A stretch of DNA of 50,860 nt, taken from Acanthaster planci (Eukaryota; Echinodermata; Asteroidea; Valvatida; Acanthasteridae). Positions 1-10,920 of this stretch are shown in pieces (positions within the stretch are counted from its first letter, which is position 1; each line of letters begins with the position of its first letter). The stretch spans positions 456,135-506,994 of the forward strand of contig NW_019091538.1 in assembly GCF_001949145.1 (NCBI RefSeq), given 5' to 3'. The notes beneath the pieces are model-generated. The model made no database searches. It saw only the letters and a list, made by a program, of their open reading frames with translations, and was not told the DNA's origin. A program made the translations under genes and the position numbers.

Positions 1-345
1 TCAAATCAACTCACCAAGAGTAAAACAGAGATGCACAGAGGTTACAGGTCAAATCAATTCACCAACAAAAAGTACAGACACACAGATGTTATTGGTCAAA
101 TGAACTCAACAGGGAAGCAAAGACACAAAAAGGTTATAGGTCAAATCAACTCAACAGGAAAGCAAAGACACAAAAAGGTTATAGGTCAAATCAACTCAAC
201 AGGAAAGCAAAGACACAAAAAGGTTATAGGTCAAATCAACTCAACAGGAAAGCAGACACACAGAGGTTAATCGGTCAAATCACTCCATCAATGGCAAAGA
301 TGCACTGAAGTTATAAGGTCAAATCAATTCACCAAAAGTAAAACA
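1..345. repeat. 45-bp minisatellite in an LTA4H intron
   Basis: Tandem array with a unit of about 45 bp around GGTCAAATCAACTCAACAGG followed by AAAGCAAAGACAC and AAAAAGGTTATA. The middle units (about 120-255) are nearly identical and the flanking ones are diverged. The array is cut by the window start. The period is a multiple of three, so it is open in one forward frame (31-270), but that frame is only the repeat. It sits in the intron just after LTA4H exon version B. Confidence 0.9.
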
Positions 346-403
346 AAGATGCACCAAGGGTAGATGGCATATTCATTCACCAACAATGAACGATGAATCT
401 TAC

Positions 404-544
404 CAAGAGTGTTGGCGTGACGAAAGTCAGGCAAGGGTTTTCCATCCCTCCGTATGGGAAGGACGGCGGGAGGATCAGGAGATCGTACTGTCCCCAGACG
501 TAGGGACCAAGAAGACTCTCAGCTGTCAGCAGCATCTGCTCCGT
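404..544 (-). CDS. LTA4H: LTA4H duplicated exon, version B (canonical GGMEN)
   Basis: 141 bp, 47 codons, phase 0-0, the same borders as version A. Acceptor ctgacag precedes ACGGAG and the donor is gtaaga. It keeps [15 protein letters not shown], which is essentially the family consensus, and differs instead near its start (MLLTAE where the family has MLKIAE). It lies 44 nt downstream of version A in transcript direction. Joining both exons in one mRNA would keep frame but repeat 47 residues of the catalytic domain. Confidence 0.93.
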
Positions 545-3500
545 CTGTCAGAGAGGCGCAAAAACGATAAGTCCAAAGTGAGACTCACCAATATCGTTGG
601 CGTGACGAAAGTCAGGCAAGGGTGTTCCATCCCCCCGCAGGGGCAGGACAGGGGAAGGATTAGGAGGTCGTACTGTCCCCAGATGTAGGGACCAAGAAGA
701 CTCTCAGCTATCTTCAACATCTGCTCAGTCTGTCAGAGACACAAACACTGTCACTCTTAATACTGATTGCTTCCACTTCGGCTGACTAGTTGAGCAGAAC
801 ATGAGTACAAATTTTGGGGGCTCTGACAGAATTGTTTGGTTTGTAATCTGCACAGAATAAAACTAGGGAGTTTAATGTAAAGGAATAAAGACTTAAAGCT
901 GGACAGTCAGGTATTCAGTGTCCTTTAAGCTGTCCTTTAATGTCCTTTGGTTTGCTCAGAATGGAATGATCAAGAAATCCAAATCTAAATGCAGAAAAAC
1001 CTCAAACTCAGTAAAACTCAACGGCTAACGTGTAAGGGGTGTAAGATGGAACAGGACTCCAGAGGCTTAAATCCAATTGGGGAAACTTTACCTCAGCGAA
1101 TTCATAAGCACCTTGGTCAACATTTTCCTTCTCTGACCAGACTCTGGAACGAGGGCCAATTGTCCTGAAAAAAAAAAAGAAATGACAATGCCGAGATTCA
1201 TCTAGGATTGCAGTATCTGCCTATTCCTTCCCAACTGAGGTTGAAAATTGCCCTCTGCCAATGAAACATTTGAAACTGAGCCCCTTGTTGCTATCCGCGG
1301 CTAAATTTCCATTCGTTCACCGGTGTAAAAGATTTATTTAAGAATTGGGACTTGTCAAGTTGAACCAGCAAAAACTGCCTCTCCATTTCTTCTTCTTTTT
1401 TTTGCCTGTCCTAACGGACAGGTGGCTAGCCAAAGCCACATTAATGCTATCAATAAATTTTATTCCTTGTCAACATCCTAGGTTTCCCCCAACCTCCTTT
1501 TTCCTTGGTGCAATGCACGTCGACTGCAGATTAATTTTCGGAATTAAAATTCTTGTGGTGAAGTGCCTTGCACTCAACGCATCCCATTACAAACATTTAC
1601 CTTGCTTAAAAAGTACAAAGAAAACCAGATGTAAATTGAACTTTTCTGTTTCAATCATAGGTTTTTTTCGACTCCAGTTCTTCTGACAAAGTATGCAAAT
1701 TCGCATGACCTTTAACCCGTTGGCCAATCCCAAAGCGTGAAGTCTGTTGACCCTTTCCATTGGGTCAGCAGATTTTGCCCACTGTGATTGGCAAACATGT
1801 TGTAAACTCTTGGAGGCACACTATTGTGAAACGTCCATAGTCTAGATTTGGCTTCTTGCAGACTTGAGCTAACATTCTCCACAAACCTGCTCTCTAACAG
1901 CCCGACCACGATGGCTATGAGATATGAAGGTATTGGCACTGATTGCTGGAAGAGGTAAGTCGTCTTGGAGGCGTCAGTCGGACAGGGCTCCTCCCCTAGT
2001 CTCACGGCACTCATCAGGGCAACTAGCTCCCTCGGTACTGTCACCTACGGCCGCAGGACATTCGGATCTCAAGTTAATTAGTCTTAACCTCCAAGAGTCT
2101 TCTGTCAAATCCTCCAAAATGCCTCAGGGGACTTTCGAAGTCTGTCCAATATTACTTTATGCAGGGCTTAATTTTCCTTGGATGTGATTCATCCTTGAAA
2201 GTAGATTCTGTATCTTACTTGGCAGTTGCCAAATAAGTTCCTACAAAAACTATACATGTATACCGCACGAAACAAATATTAAAGGATTTATGCACAAACA
2301 TACCACAAACATTGTGCCTGGAGAAATATGCCACTCAAAAACAAAAATAATGCACAAGAACAAGGGTGTTTGCTGCCCTCAATGGTTCGTAAGTATCAAG
2401 CTGACATGGAGATGTCCAGATTTTTAAAAGTCTGCAAATGTTCAGACTCAACACACGGCTTCAAAAAAAGCCAAACAGATTGGTCGACGAACACTCTGAT
2501 GAATGGTAGGGATGCTGAGGTCAGCAAATGCTTGGGAACTGACCTTTGCCTGGTATGGCGCCTTGACTCCAGGCGTGTCTTGACAAGGAACCATGCTGCG
2601 GGCGTGAATAGCCTGTAGAAATTCCAACCATCAATCAACCATTACAGCCCACTTCAAAATACCATTTCCCATTAGCATTTTTCAAAACCTTTTCAACCGA
2701 AGCAATGGGCACAGTTTAAGCAATGTGATAGAATGCCATGTAACTTGCGCAGCCTACAACATGGTCTCATCATTCCGTTTTACTCACACTTTTCCCTGGC
2801 AACTGAACAGTAGCGTATAAACTGCGATGAAATTTCTTAAAAGTGTTTCAAGAGGGCATGGATATGAAATGAACTGTGGCGTGTACAGTGTGTGTACAGA
2901 TTTCAAAATTTCATACGGAGGCACGGGGGAAACTGCTGTTCCCAAATGACCTCAGGTCAGATGGGTGCATATTTTTTGGGACATGTGCTGCTGGAATACC
3001 AAAACTGATTCACTGCAAGCCAGTGGTTTTTCTAATTTGCAAAAATCAGGCATACAAGTCGTTCGCTTTAGGTAGTTTTTAAACTTCTTTGACATCTAGT
3101 GTCCATTAGCAATGTACCTGACACTGACTGAAGAGATATGGATGTTTCTTGCCAGCAGTCTGTGGGGGCTTCAACCACTGCAGGGCCGAGGCGCTGGGTG
3201 CAGTCTCGTAAGAAATTTTGATACGCAGCTCTGCTCCTCTGGGATAAAAAAAAAAAAGATGTGCTGAGGAACTGTTCAGATTTGTATGCTTCACAGTAAG
3301 TGGTATTTGGCACTCTTGCAGACTTTTCGTGAACGAGAAAAAAACTCAAAGATGGCAAACAATGTCCATTTTGAAAACAGAATCTTGGCAACCAAGACAA
3401 TCTGAGAAGACTCGTTGAAAGATTGCTGTCAAAACACTGTTTGTCAAATGCTTAGATGAGACCAGCTTTGTGAACATGAGCCACATTTGAGTATTAAACC

Positions 3501-6500
3501 TTTAAAGGTGCAGTCTGTATTCGTCATGTACATGTATGCATTATGTTTGCTTGAGACAACAAAAGTACTCAAAATATACAGAAGAGTGCTTTACAAAGTT
3601 ATATGACCTATGAAGTTTAATTTGAGCTCTGTGAATACCGAATACTGTATACCCACCCCCCATCAACAAGAAAAAAAACTGTTTTAGGGTTTAAATTCAA
3701 ATCAGAAAACGGAACAGTCAAGTTGGAAAGTGTGTCCAAATTCAGCACAGGGGACACCCTCTCATTCTGCAATGTTCTGGCATTTGCAGTAAGTCAATGT
3801 TGCGCACTGAACTGACAATCATGAATACATGGCACAATGGTGTGATTCAGTCAAAGATTGTGTGCTTGGCCGAATTAAAAATGAACAGCATGCAGGCCTA
3901 TTAGCAACTATTTCCCCAAAATGCTTCTTTGGACACCTTGTTAGTAATGACCTTCTTTCATTGCTTTCTTCAATATGACAGTCTGCCTGAAAAAATATTT
4001 CACAGTGAACTTTGTCCTGTAACTGTCTTTAATTTAACTGCTTTTCAGCAATTATTTATCAGTTACTTTGTGAAGCAGCTGTAAATGTGGAACTGTACAG
4101 TACATGTACCTTTAAAACCTTTTGCATCGCAGGAACCGATACGGACAGTCAACATTTGTCACTAACATAATGTCCATTTGTGATTAGCATATTGAAATGA
4201 GTGATAGATCAAAAGAAAGAGCTTGCTCTTTACTAATGCAAACTGAAACAAACTTACTGTAAAAATGGCTTTGTGACTCATTTTCACGGAGCAGGTCACA
4301 TATTGAACCAGCTTAGATTGGATGCAACAAGATTATATCGTAAATACATGCAAGTTGTTTAATAAGAATTAAAAAAACAGTTGTTTTAAACTCAAAAACA
4401 TATTTCAAAGATGAAATTAAACACCGAATCCCACAAAAGTAATGTGCACAGCACATGTTTGATTCACATTTTGACACTGTTGCAAAAGTCAGACAAAAAC
4501 CAATATCAAATTACATCGCTTTTGTCCCCAACACGACCACAACAAAATCAGGTACGTATCAAATTAAAAAGTCCTACAGAATCCTGTCCTCTGGTACCGA
4601 AATTCCATGTATCATGTTGGAAGATTTTATACGTAGAACCCATACTTGCCTCTGGCCCATAGTCACAGATAAGGCATGATTATCTGTCGTTGTGCTTACT
4701 TATTTTGTGCCCTTGATGGTAGTTTAATGTGGAGCGCTGTTCCGATTGCCTTGTTTGGCTCAGCAAAGTGGAAATCCAATTTTTCACCAGACGACTCATC
4801 ACAAACACTGAATACTTCAATGCCACTTGTGTCCAGCACCTGAATGTACATTGATGAGTTTGGTAAATGACAAGAATAAAACATGGAGGTTACTGAGATT
4901 CAAGCTAAGCGTCATTTATATGAAATAAGAAATTACGGTACGGGTGACCATCAAACCAAATTTCATGCGGCCTCCAAATATATTAATTTGGCTGTTTTTC
5001 CTTTGGTGTTTTTAACTGTTTCTGACTTAGAAACAGGTTGGGGATCTGCCCTAAGCATGAAAAAAGGCTGTAGCCTCCTTGCACAGATTGCTTGTGGCTT
5101 CTATTAAGGGCAAGTCCAGAATCAAATGGGGGGGAGGGGCAGGGACTAGGTTTTGAGTTTTCTGGAAGCAAACTGAAAAATAATTACGACAATCTGCACT
5201 GTCAAACTAAGGGTTTGATGTGACAGCCTAAAGTTGGTGACATTTCACGCACACTGTGGATCAATTTCCACAAAGCCAATCACAATACTCTTTGTTTGTA
5301 CATGTATCAAAATGCATTATGCATTTTGTAGGTTGGAAATGTTCATATACGGCCATCACTATCTTTCCCTTGCAGTTGTTTATTAGCCATCAGAGAGTGA
5401 TCACAGGTCCTGTAAGTCAAATTTTGGGGCATGAACTTAGCGTACATTTAGAATTTTTCAAACCATTCTTGTACGGTTTGTGAACAGGATGTCAAGTGAT
5501 GTCCAGATATGGGACTCTTTCCAAATTTCGTAAAAGGTATTCTTGATGTTTGTGTATGTCTTCATCCCAAATCTACAATGCAACGCTCTATAAAAAGAAG
5601 ATAAATTTGTACTAAAGTTGAACAGATTCATGCTTTCCAGGTACACGTCTGCCATAAGCTGTGGGTGCATGTGCATAAAAAAATTATAAAAAGCAATGCT
5701 TGTTTGCTGTGACACACAGACTGTAAGCTTAGACGGTATGAACCTGGTGAATGTCAAACCCCCCCACAAAGGAGTGGTACTGCCCAGTTGGGATACATGT
5801 ACATGTATGTGGATGCCACTTGACATCCCATGCATAAACCCTTTGAGTTTGAGACCAGTCTGAAAGAAGATCTACTAAGTGGAGCATTAGTATTCTGCCT
5901 TTTTGATTTTGGATGACGAACCCTTCCAAAATGGAAAAAGAGGAATACTAACGCTCCACTTAGTAGACTGTAGAGGTAGTCTGAAAGGTGTTTCTAAGTT
6001 AGCCCCACCAGTATGGCACGGACTCTCGCTACCACTTCATTCTTAAGGACAAAGCGGTAGCGAGAGTCCGTGCCACAGTAGTGGGGCTATAGTATTTCTA
6101 AGTAGGCCTAAATGAATTGTATTTCCCCCTTAATTGAACTTTTCTGGACATGTTTTTGCTTTCTGATGGCTATTTAGTTGAAATATTAACATGATTAAGT
6201 CACTGTGCGGAACAATTACCATCGTCCATATAATGAAACTCTTTTCCCTAGTAAGCCTAGCCCCCCCGCACCACTACCCTACTACCCGTCAAACCCGTAA
6301 TACGTATAACTATGAGTTTCGTCTGGTGCTCCGCCTCTATGGGGGCGGGTCATGCGACAAAGTCCATCCATTTGTCCATCATGTCCATATGGTCGGCCCC
6401 AAAAGTGTGGCACGGATTAGATCGGGAGTGATCCGTGCCACACTAGTGGGGCTATCCCGTGTCTAGAAATTGGGCAATGTGTAATCCTGGTCCCCAACCT

Positions 6501-6692
6501 TGAATTGAACCATAGTACTGTCGTTCCTCTCACCAAATAAGCCACATCGTCGCAAAGAATGCGTAGATCTAGCTGGACAGAGCCACTCAGCTTTCTGTCG
6601 GTGAAATTCACATCCCACAGTAAGCTCAGGTTGGTTGTAACGACGCGTTGGGGCTCGGAGAATGAGCACTCATCTTCTACGCAAGCTGCCAT
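404..6692 (-). CDS. LTA4H: Leukotriene A4 hydrolase / aminopeptidase (M1 family), 3' part beyond the left edge
   Basis: Bifunctional zinc enzyme of the M1 family: a cytosolic epoxide hydrolase that makes leukotriene B4 in vertebrates, and an aminopeptidase. Exons read on the minus strand: 6692-6534 (ATG, begins MAACVEDE), 4839-4700, 3238-3118, 2612-2544, 2044-1887, 1164-1092, then two versions of the next exon, 729-589 and 544-404. All borders are GT..AG and phases join exactly, giving 240 residues before the duplicated exon (about 236 in human). Diagnostic stretches are [50 protein letters not shown] and YVWGQYDLL. The HEXXH zinc site and the C-terminal helical domain would lie beyond base 1. 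The start is the first ATG matching the family N-terminus; an upstream in-frame extension to 6812 has no family resemblance. Intron 1 (4840-6533) and the intron at 1165-1886 carry MITEs. Confidence 0.95.
589..729 (-). CDS. LTA4H: LTA4H duplicated exon, version A (altered GGMEN segment)
   Basis: 141 bp, 47 codons, phase 0 at both ends. Acceptor ctgacag precedes ACTGAG and the donor is gtgagt. The start ([11 protein letters not shown]) is the more canonical of the two versions. The active-site segment is altered: where the family has [11 protein letters not shown] this copy reads [11 protein letters not shown]. The Tyr before GGMEN (Tyr267 in human) is Cys and the Asn after Glu is His; the Glu (human Glu271) is kept. 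There is no stop or frameshift, so it is a usable exon, either a functional alternative or an early-decay copy. Confidence 0.92.
1718..1837. mobile_element. Degenerate palindromic MITE, same family as 9256-9422
   Basis: The stretch TTGGCCAATCCCAAAGCG, then GACCCTTTCC, then GTGATTGGCAAAC and CTCTTGGAGGCACACTATTG, ending GTGAAACG, matches the interior and right arm of the intact element at 9256-9422 in the same order. The left arm is missing or decayed. It lies in the LTA4H intron between the exons at 2044-1887 and 1164-1092. Confidence 0.65.
5451..5858. mobile_element. TIR element relic, copy 1 (same ends as 20999-21992)
   Basis: The left end (5451-5528) contains GGTTTGTGAACAGGATGTCA and AGTGATGTCCAGATATGGGA. 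The right end (5795-5858) reads on the other strand as GGGTTTATGCATGGGATGTC followed by AAGTGGCATCCACATA. The two are imperfect inverted repeats of about 60 bp enclosing about 270 bp with no coding potential that I recognise. It lies in LTA4H intron 1. The family is not identified. Confidence 0.6.
5872..5966. mobile_element. Hairpin MITE in LTA4H intron 1
   Basis: An imperfect inverted repeat of about 42-bp arms: CTACTAAGTGGAGCATTAGT at the left and ACTAACGCTCCACTTAGTAG at the right, with a short centre around GATGACGAACC. Similar short sequences (AGTCTGAAAG) sit outside both ends, possibly from the host sequence. Non-coding. Confidence 0.7.
6000..6094. mobile_element. Mutator-like palindromic MITE, copy 1
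   Basis: A nearly symmetrical hairpin starting TAGCCCCACCAGTATGGCAC and returning as CGTGCCACAGTAGTGGGGCTA. It is flanked by the exact 9-bp direct repeat TTTCTAAGT at 5991-5999 and 6095-6103. Nine-base target duplications are typical of Mutator-like elements. It is far too short to encode a transposase, so it would be mobilised in trans. It lies in LTA4H intron 1. Confidence 0.8.
6394..6454. mobile_element. Mutator-like palindromic MITE, copy 2 (diverged)
   Basis: Shares the arms CCCCAAAAGTGTGGCACGGA and TCCGTGCCACACTAGTGGGG with the copies at 6000 and 22154, but has a shorter centre. No clear target duplication is visible. It lies about 80 nt inside intron 1 from the LTA4H exon 1 donor. Confidence 0.7.
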
Positions 6693-9255
6693 TTTCACAA
6701 ACACATGCGGCCAATAGCGCGCAAGAGCGTGAGTAGTGACTACAGCTTCCATTTGCACGCTTGTTATATCAAGCCGCAGCCACAAGACTCGGCTCGTCGG
6801 ACGCAGCCACAACTGAACACAATTTCAAGGGGAAGTTATTGGTACTAAACATGGTTTATTTTCCAACCGGTTTCCTGGACCGTCGCACATTTGCAGACAC
6901 CATCACTCTATTTCAAACATATCATACATGTACATGAAATAAGTAAATACAATAGTACAGGTTTAAAGATAGTTCAAGCTTTGAAAAATATGTTCGATTA
7001 AAAAAAAAACTGTTGCAGTTTTTTTCTCATCTTCTTGTGCATGCTTTGATTTTACTTTGGCTTAATGGGGGTGGGGTGTTTAATCTTGCCGAAGCCGACA
7101 GAGACCCAAAATCTCAAAACCATCGTACAGCCCTCATCGCAAGAACCAATAAATCGATTTTATGTGGAAGCGAGGAAACTTGGTCAGTTTTGACGGGCAG
7201 CATTGTCAATTAATTAGACCTACATTTCATTATTTAATTGTTTCTATTTACCGGTATGCAATCAGCGAACCTTCAGAAATGAAACAAACAATTATGCACG
7301 GATGCAAAGATATCCACAAAAACACAAGCTTGTGAAACATTAAGCCTCAGTTAAACACCTAAGTCAACTTTTTATGGGTGATTTATAATCTTATATAACA
7401 GCTGTGGATTTTACGCAAATAAACACAATCCATAAGTTCATCAACTTCAAATTTTACCTTTGACATCTTGAACCTGAAGGTCTATAACAAGTCATCGTCA
7501 ACAACATTGAGAGTAGACAACAAAGTTATTTGCAATCAACAAGTTTTCGTTTCTGACGGGCACAAATTTTCACGTTGTAATTTCACCAAAGGTAACTGAA
7601 CATGACAATAATGAGTATACAATGTGCAAACAAAAAAGTTACTAGACGAAAAATAAGCCAAAAATTTGGACCAGATCTGAACATCATCGGGGTCTACTGA
7701 GGACACCAAAATTTTTAAATATTTAGTGAATTTGGATACACTCATGGTAAATATTACGGTTAAATATAGTTTGGTATTACAACAGAATGAATCGACCGTG
7801 ATTTCACAGTGAACAAATGTGCTTGTTAATACACGATAACTTTACCCTAATCAGTAAGGTGACATTGTGAGACCTCAGGAAAAATCAGATTACTGTAGAA
7901 AAACAGCATGATTTTCAGATTCGTATAGTGAAACTGCACGTAAAATGTCATAACATCCATTTCGAAATTCCAGTTTTCGCATACGAGTACCTTTAAACAG
8001 TTAATAGACCTAGTAGGCATGTCCGTCAAGTTGTTTGGAAGTGAACAATATGGAAATAATGCTGATTCTTGATACACTTGCTGTTTAAATTTACGCTTTC
8101 GGTTAAACTAATGTAAATACACTGTATATAAAATTTTGAGGTACGTTAATGAAAGTTGGCGGTGATAAGACGGATATCTGGATCCCCAAGGTATAAGGAG
8201 AAGGAGGGCGTACTGGGATTAATCATATTAATTGCTTTATCCGTTACATTTGGAGGCCTGGAGAAAGTCACGATACCTGTAATTAATGAAAATGGTTATT
8301 TACTGTGATATTTATTTAATATGTGAATTAACCGTGGCAGATTACTCTTACGTTTACAGTTGATTAGTGTCAAACCAACAGTATCTAGCAATTTGCTGTT
8401 TATTAAACAGCATGTCGGAAATTTACTGGGGCCCTTTACGGTACATTTATATTAAAGACACCTGTACAGCTGGGAAAATGCTGCAGGAATAACTTTACAG
8501 TGTAGAAGCGTGACGGCAAAACCACAAACTCTTCCAAGTAAATTACTTGCGACCCATACAAAGTATTTACACCAGTCGGTTACAGTACTACAATCAGGTA
8601 AGTCGTGTAATGAAAGAAGTATACATCGTGGCAAAGAACCGTGAGCTATAAACAAATTAGACTGTTGCTTGTTTACCATCACTTAAAGTCTATTTTTCGG
8701 TGGGGGAGGGTTCGACATTTGGCAATGTGATGCATGCCATCGGGGAAAATGTCTAGGGGTACGCAGAGATCAGACACGGTTCACGCTAAAGGCACGGCAG
8801 CATACGTCACGAAGGACCAGCGAGCAACCGATGTAGGTATAGAAAGCGCAGGACACAAACCATTATTTGCAGCGCAAAGAAGTCTGCAAAGTTTGGAAGG
8901 CTTGAATTTTTGTTTTCGAAGTCAAAATACCAAACATCAAAAAATCGGGTAGGGAAATCGGGGCGGGGGTTGAAGATAATCAAGTAATCAATTTTGATCA
9001 GCCTAACAGCAGTTATAATAATAGATTATTTAAGGTTCGCATTGATTAAACACCAATGCACAAGCTGAAGGGATTTTTTAATGTTGAATGTTATCTTGTC
9101 CCCTTTGCTATCCGTTCATGTACTAACTGAAGCAAACAGGGGCCTTATCAAAGCAAAGCTTGTGCAGCGATTCGAAAGCCTTTAAATTCAAAGTGCTTTT
9201 CCATTCTTCCGTCCATATCTTTTTTCCAGAAACACTAACGGGACGAAAATACGTA
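6693..9255. other. Intergenic spacer between LTA4H and the GPCR
   Basis: Upstream of the LTA4H start codon the first 150 bases are relatively CpG-rich and probably contain its promoter; no TATA box was identified. The remainder is AT-rich with short chance reading frames only. I see no RNA gene or coding exon. Confidence 0.5.
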
Positions 9256-9422
9256 CGGGCGATTCACAGTAGTGCGCCTCCAAGAGTTTGCAACTTTTTG
9301 GCCAATCACAAGGCACGAAATTTGTCGACCCTTTCCAGACGTACATAGGGCCATCCATTTCGCGCATTGTGATTGGCTAACGCGTCGCAAACTTTTGGAG
9401 GCGCACTACTGTGAAACGCCCG
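9256..9422. mobile_element. Long-arm palindromic MITE (intact copy)
   Basis: The left arm starts CGGGCGATTCACAGTAGTGC and continues CGCCTCCAAGAGTTTGC; the right arm ends with GCAAACTTTTGGAGGCGCAC then TACTGTGAAACGCCCG. The inner arms TTGGCCAATCACAA and TTGTGATTGGCTAA also pair, giving arms of about 60 bp round a short centre. There is no open frame of interest. A degenerate relative is at 1718-1837. Confidence 0.8.
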
Positions 9423-9882
9423 TATTGCGAATACGTGTAACTTCAAAACGTTTACTACTTAATTCCACTTACTACTTACTAATTCTAATGCCTTAAAACA
9501 CTAAGCATTTAATCAGTCATGAAATAGCCCGGTAGAGAAAATCGACCAGGAAATGATTCCAGAGTGACCTGACCAGGGTCTACTTTTACAATGGGTGGAA
9601 AATGTCATTTCTCATAGTGTCAGAAATTAAACTAATTCAATAGAATGATGGAACATGTCGAGGAAAAATCAGAGGGCGTTAAATTGTCAGCGATTCCAAT
9701 TAACAAAGCTCGACAAGGGTACAACTTGTTTACAGCCCAGCTTAGGTTTTCGAGATATAAAAACCGGGTGTGCAGGGGTGGCGGGTACTTTGAAGTAGAC
9801 CATCTTTCCACTTGAGACTGATTTGGAATGCATGTTTGTTTCGTCGATAAAAAGTGGCCTATACTGTGTTCGTGAATTTCCC

Positions 9883-10920
9883 TTAAGAACTGCCCTCCGA
9901 CGGAGCACTTACAGAGGTAATTTTTGGTTGCCTGGATGTGGCTGATAAACTGTTGCCACTGCCATCTCCGCTGTTACAGAGACGGACTCTCATCGGTGAG
10001 ATGAAAAGACTTACCGCGCGCCGTCTGAATGCTTTATTCATTGCGGAGTAGATGATGACGTTCCAAAAGCTGTTGGAGAAATGAAGCCAGTAGGTAGCGA
10101 AAAAAACGCCCCAGGGTTGGCGGACGTCGGCCAGGAGGCAGGCAAAGCCGATGACCACATGAGGAGCCCAACATGCGTAGAAGGCGAATGCCATTATGCG
10201 GATCATGCGGAAAAACTTGACGGCTTGGTGCGTTTGGCCAGCTTGGGGAGTGAGCTTAGCTATCATGTGAGCTCTGACACGAGCGACTTTCTTCATCCCC
10301 AACCAGGCCAGGACGGTAGTAACAGAGAGGATGACCACGCTCGGCAGAATGAACAACCCGACGTTGAGAGCAATTGACAGTATCTGGCTTTGGTAGGTGA
10401 TGGTGCAGGAGTGGAACAGAAAGACATACTGACCGGACGACTGACCGGTCAGAATCAGCGCAATGAAAAACGCGATGGGACCAAACCAGCAGAGAGCTAG
10501 GCCAGCCGCTATTCTCTGCTTGGTGATGATTCGGCTATACTTTAGGGGATGCACCACGGCAATGTAGCGCTCGATGCTCAGTAGGGTCAATGTCAGCAGA
10601 GAAGTTTTCTTGACGACTGCCTCCGTGGTTGCCGCAATCTGACACGTAATATCGCCAAAGGGCCAGAAGCTACATACTGAGGGGTAAATCGACAGTGATG
10701 CTACCAGACCGGTAGAGAAATCAGCAAGAGATAAGGACATGATCAGCAGTCCATGGCAGTTACGCAGCGAGGCAGTAGAGCCTATCACAATGAGAGTTAT
10801 TAGGTTGCCTAAAGTGGTCAAGGTAGATATTGAACAGATGGTAGCAACTTTAAGTCCGCATATGGCGTCGTTGCAGACTCTGAAACGGAAAGCATTGAGA
10901 GAGGAGATGTTTCCAGACAT
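9883..10920 (-). CDS. Rhodopsin-class GPCR, GPR21/GPR52-like orphan, intronless
   Basis: A 345-residue seven-helix receptor in one exon. The ATG at 10920 (MSGNISSLNAF, with an N-glycosylation site at Asn4) is the first ATG; the frame is open further upstream but without ATG. Visible landmarks: GN in helix 1 (38-39), LAD in helix 2 (65-67), Cys93 and Cys172 for the extracellular disulfide, ERY at 117-119, Trp145 in helix 4, CWAP at 250-253, and WLHFSNSFWNVIIYS in helix 7. NVIIY (287-291) replaces NPxxY, and the SNSFxNxxIYS pattern is what I recall from GPR21/GPR52. The tail is short, Ser-rich and basic (RRRAVSLFI). The ligand is unknown. Another amine-like orphan lineage is possible; membership of the rhodopsin class is secure, the subfamily is not. 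Confidence 0.88.
   Translation of the reverse strand: MSGNISSLNAFRFRVCNDAICGLKVATICSISTLTTLGNLITLIVIGSTASLRNCHGLLIMSLSLADFSTGLVASLSIYPSVCSFWPFGDITCQIAATTEAVVKKTSLLTLTLLSIERYIAVVHPLKYSRIITKQRIAAGLALCWFGPIAFFIALILTGQSSGQYVFLFHSCTITYQSQILSIALNVGLFILPSVVILSVTTVLAWLGMKKVARVRAHMIAKLTPQAGQTHQAVKFFRMIRIMAFAFYACWAPHVVIGFACLLADVRQPWGVFFATYWLHFSNSFWNVIIYSAMNKAFRRRAVSLFISPMRVRLCNSGDGSGNSLSATSRQPKITSVSAPSEGSS

Noticed and set aside
31-270. 79-residue forward reading frame
   Set aside because: It is the 45-bp minisatellite; the period is a multiple of three so the frame stays open without being a gene.
404-729. Exon duplication as an assembly artefact
   Set aside because: The two copies differ at many positions, including non-synonymous ones, so they are not a collapsed or repeated read.
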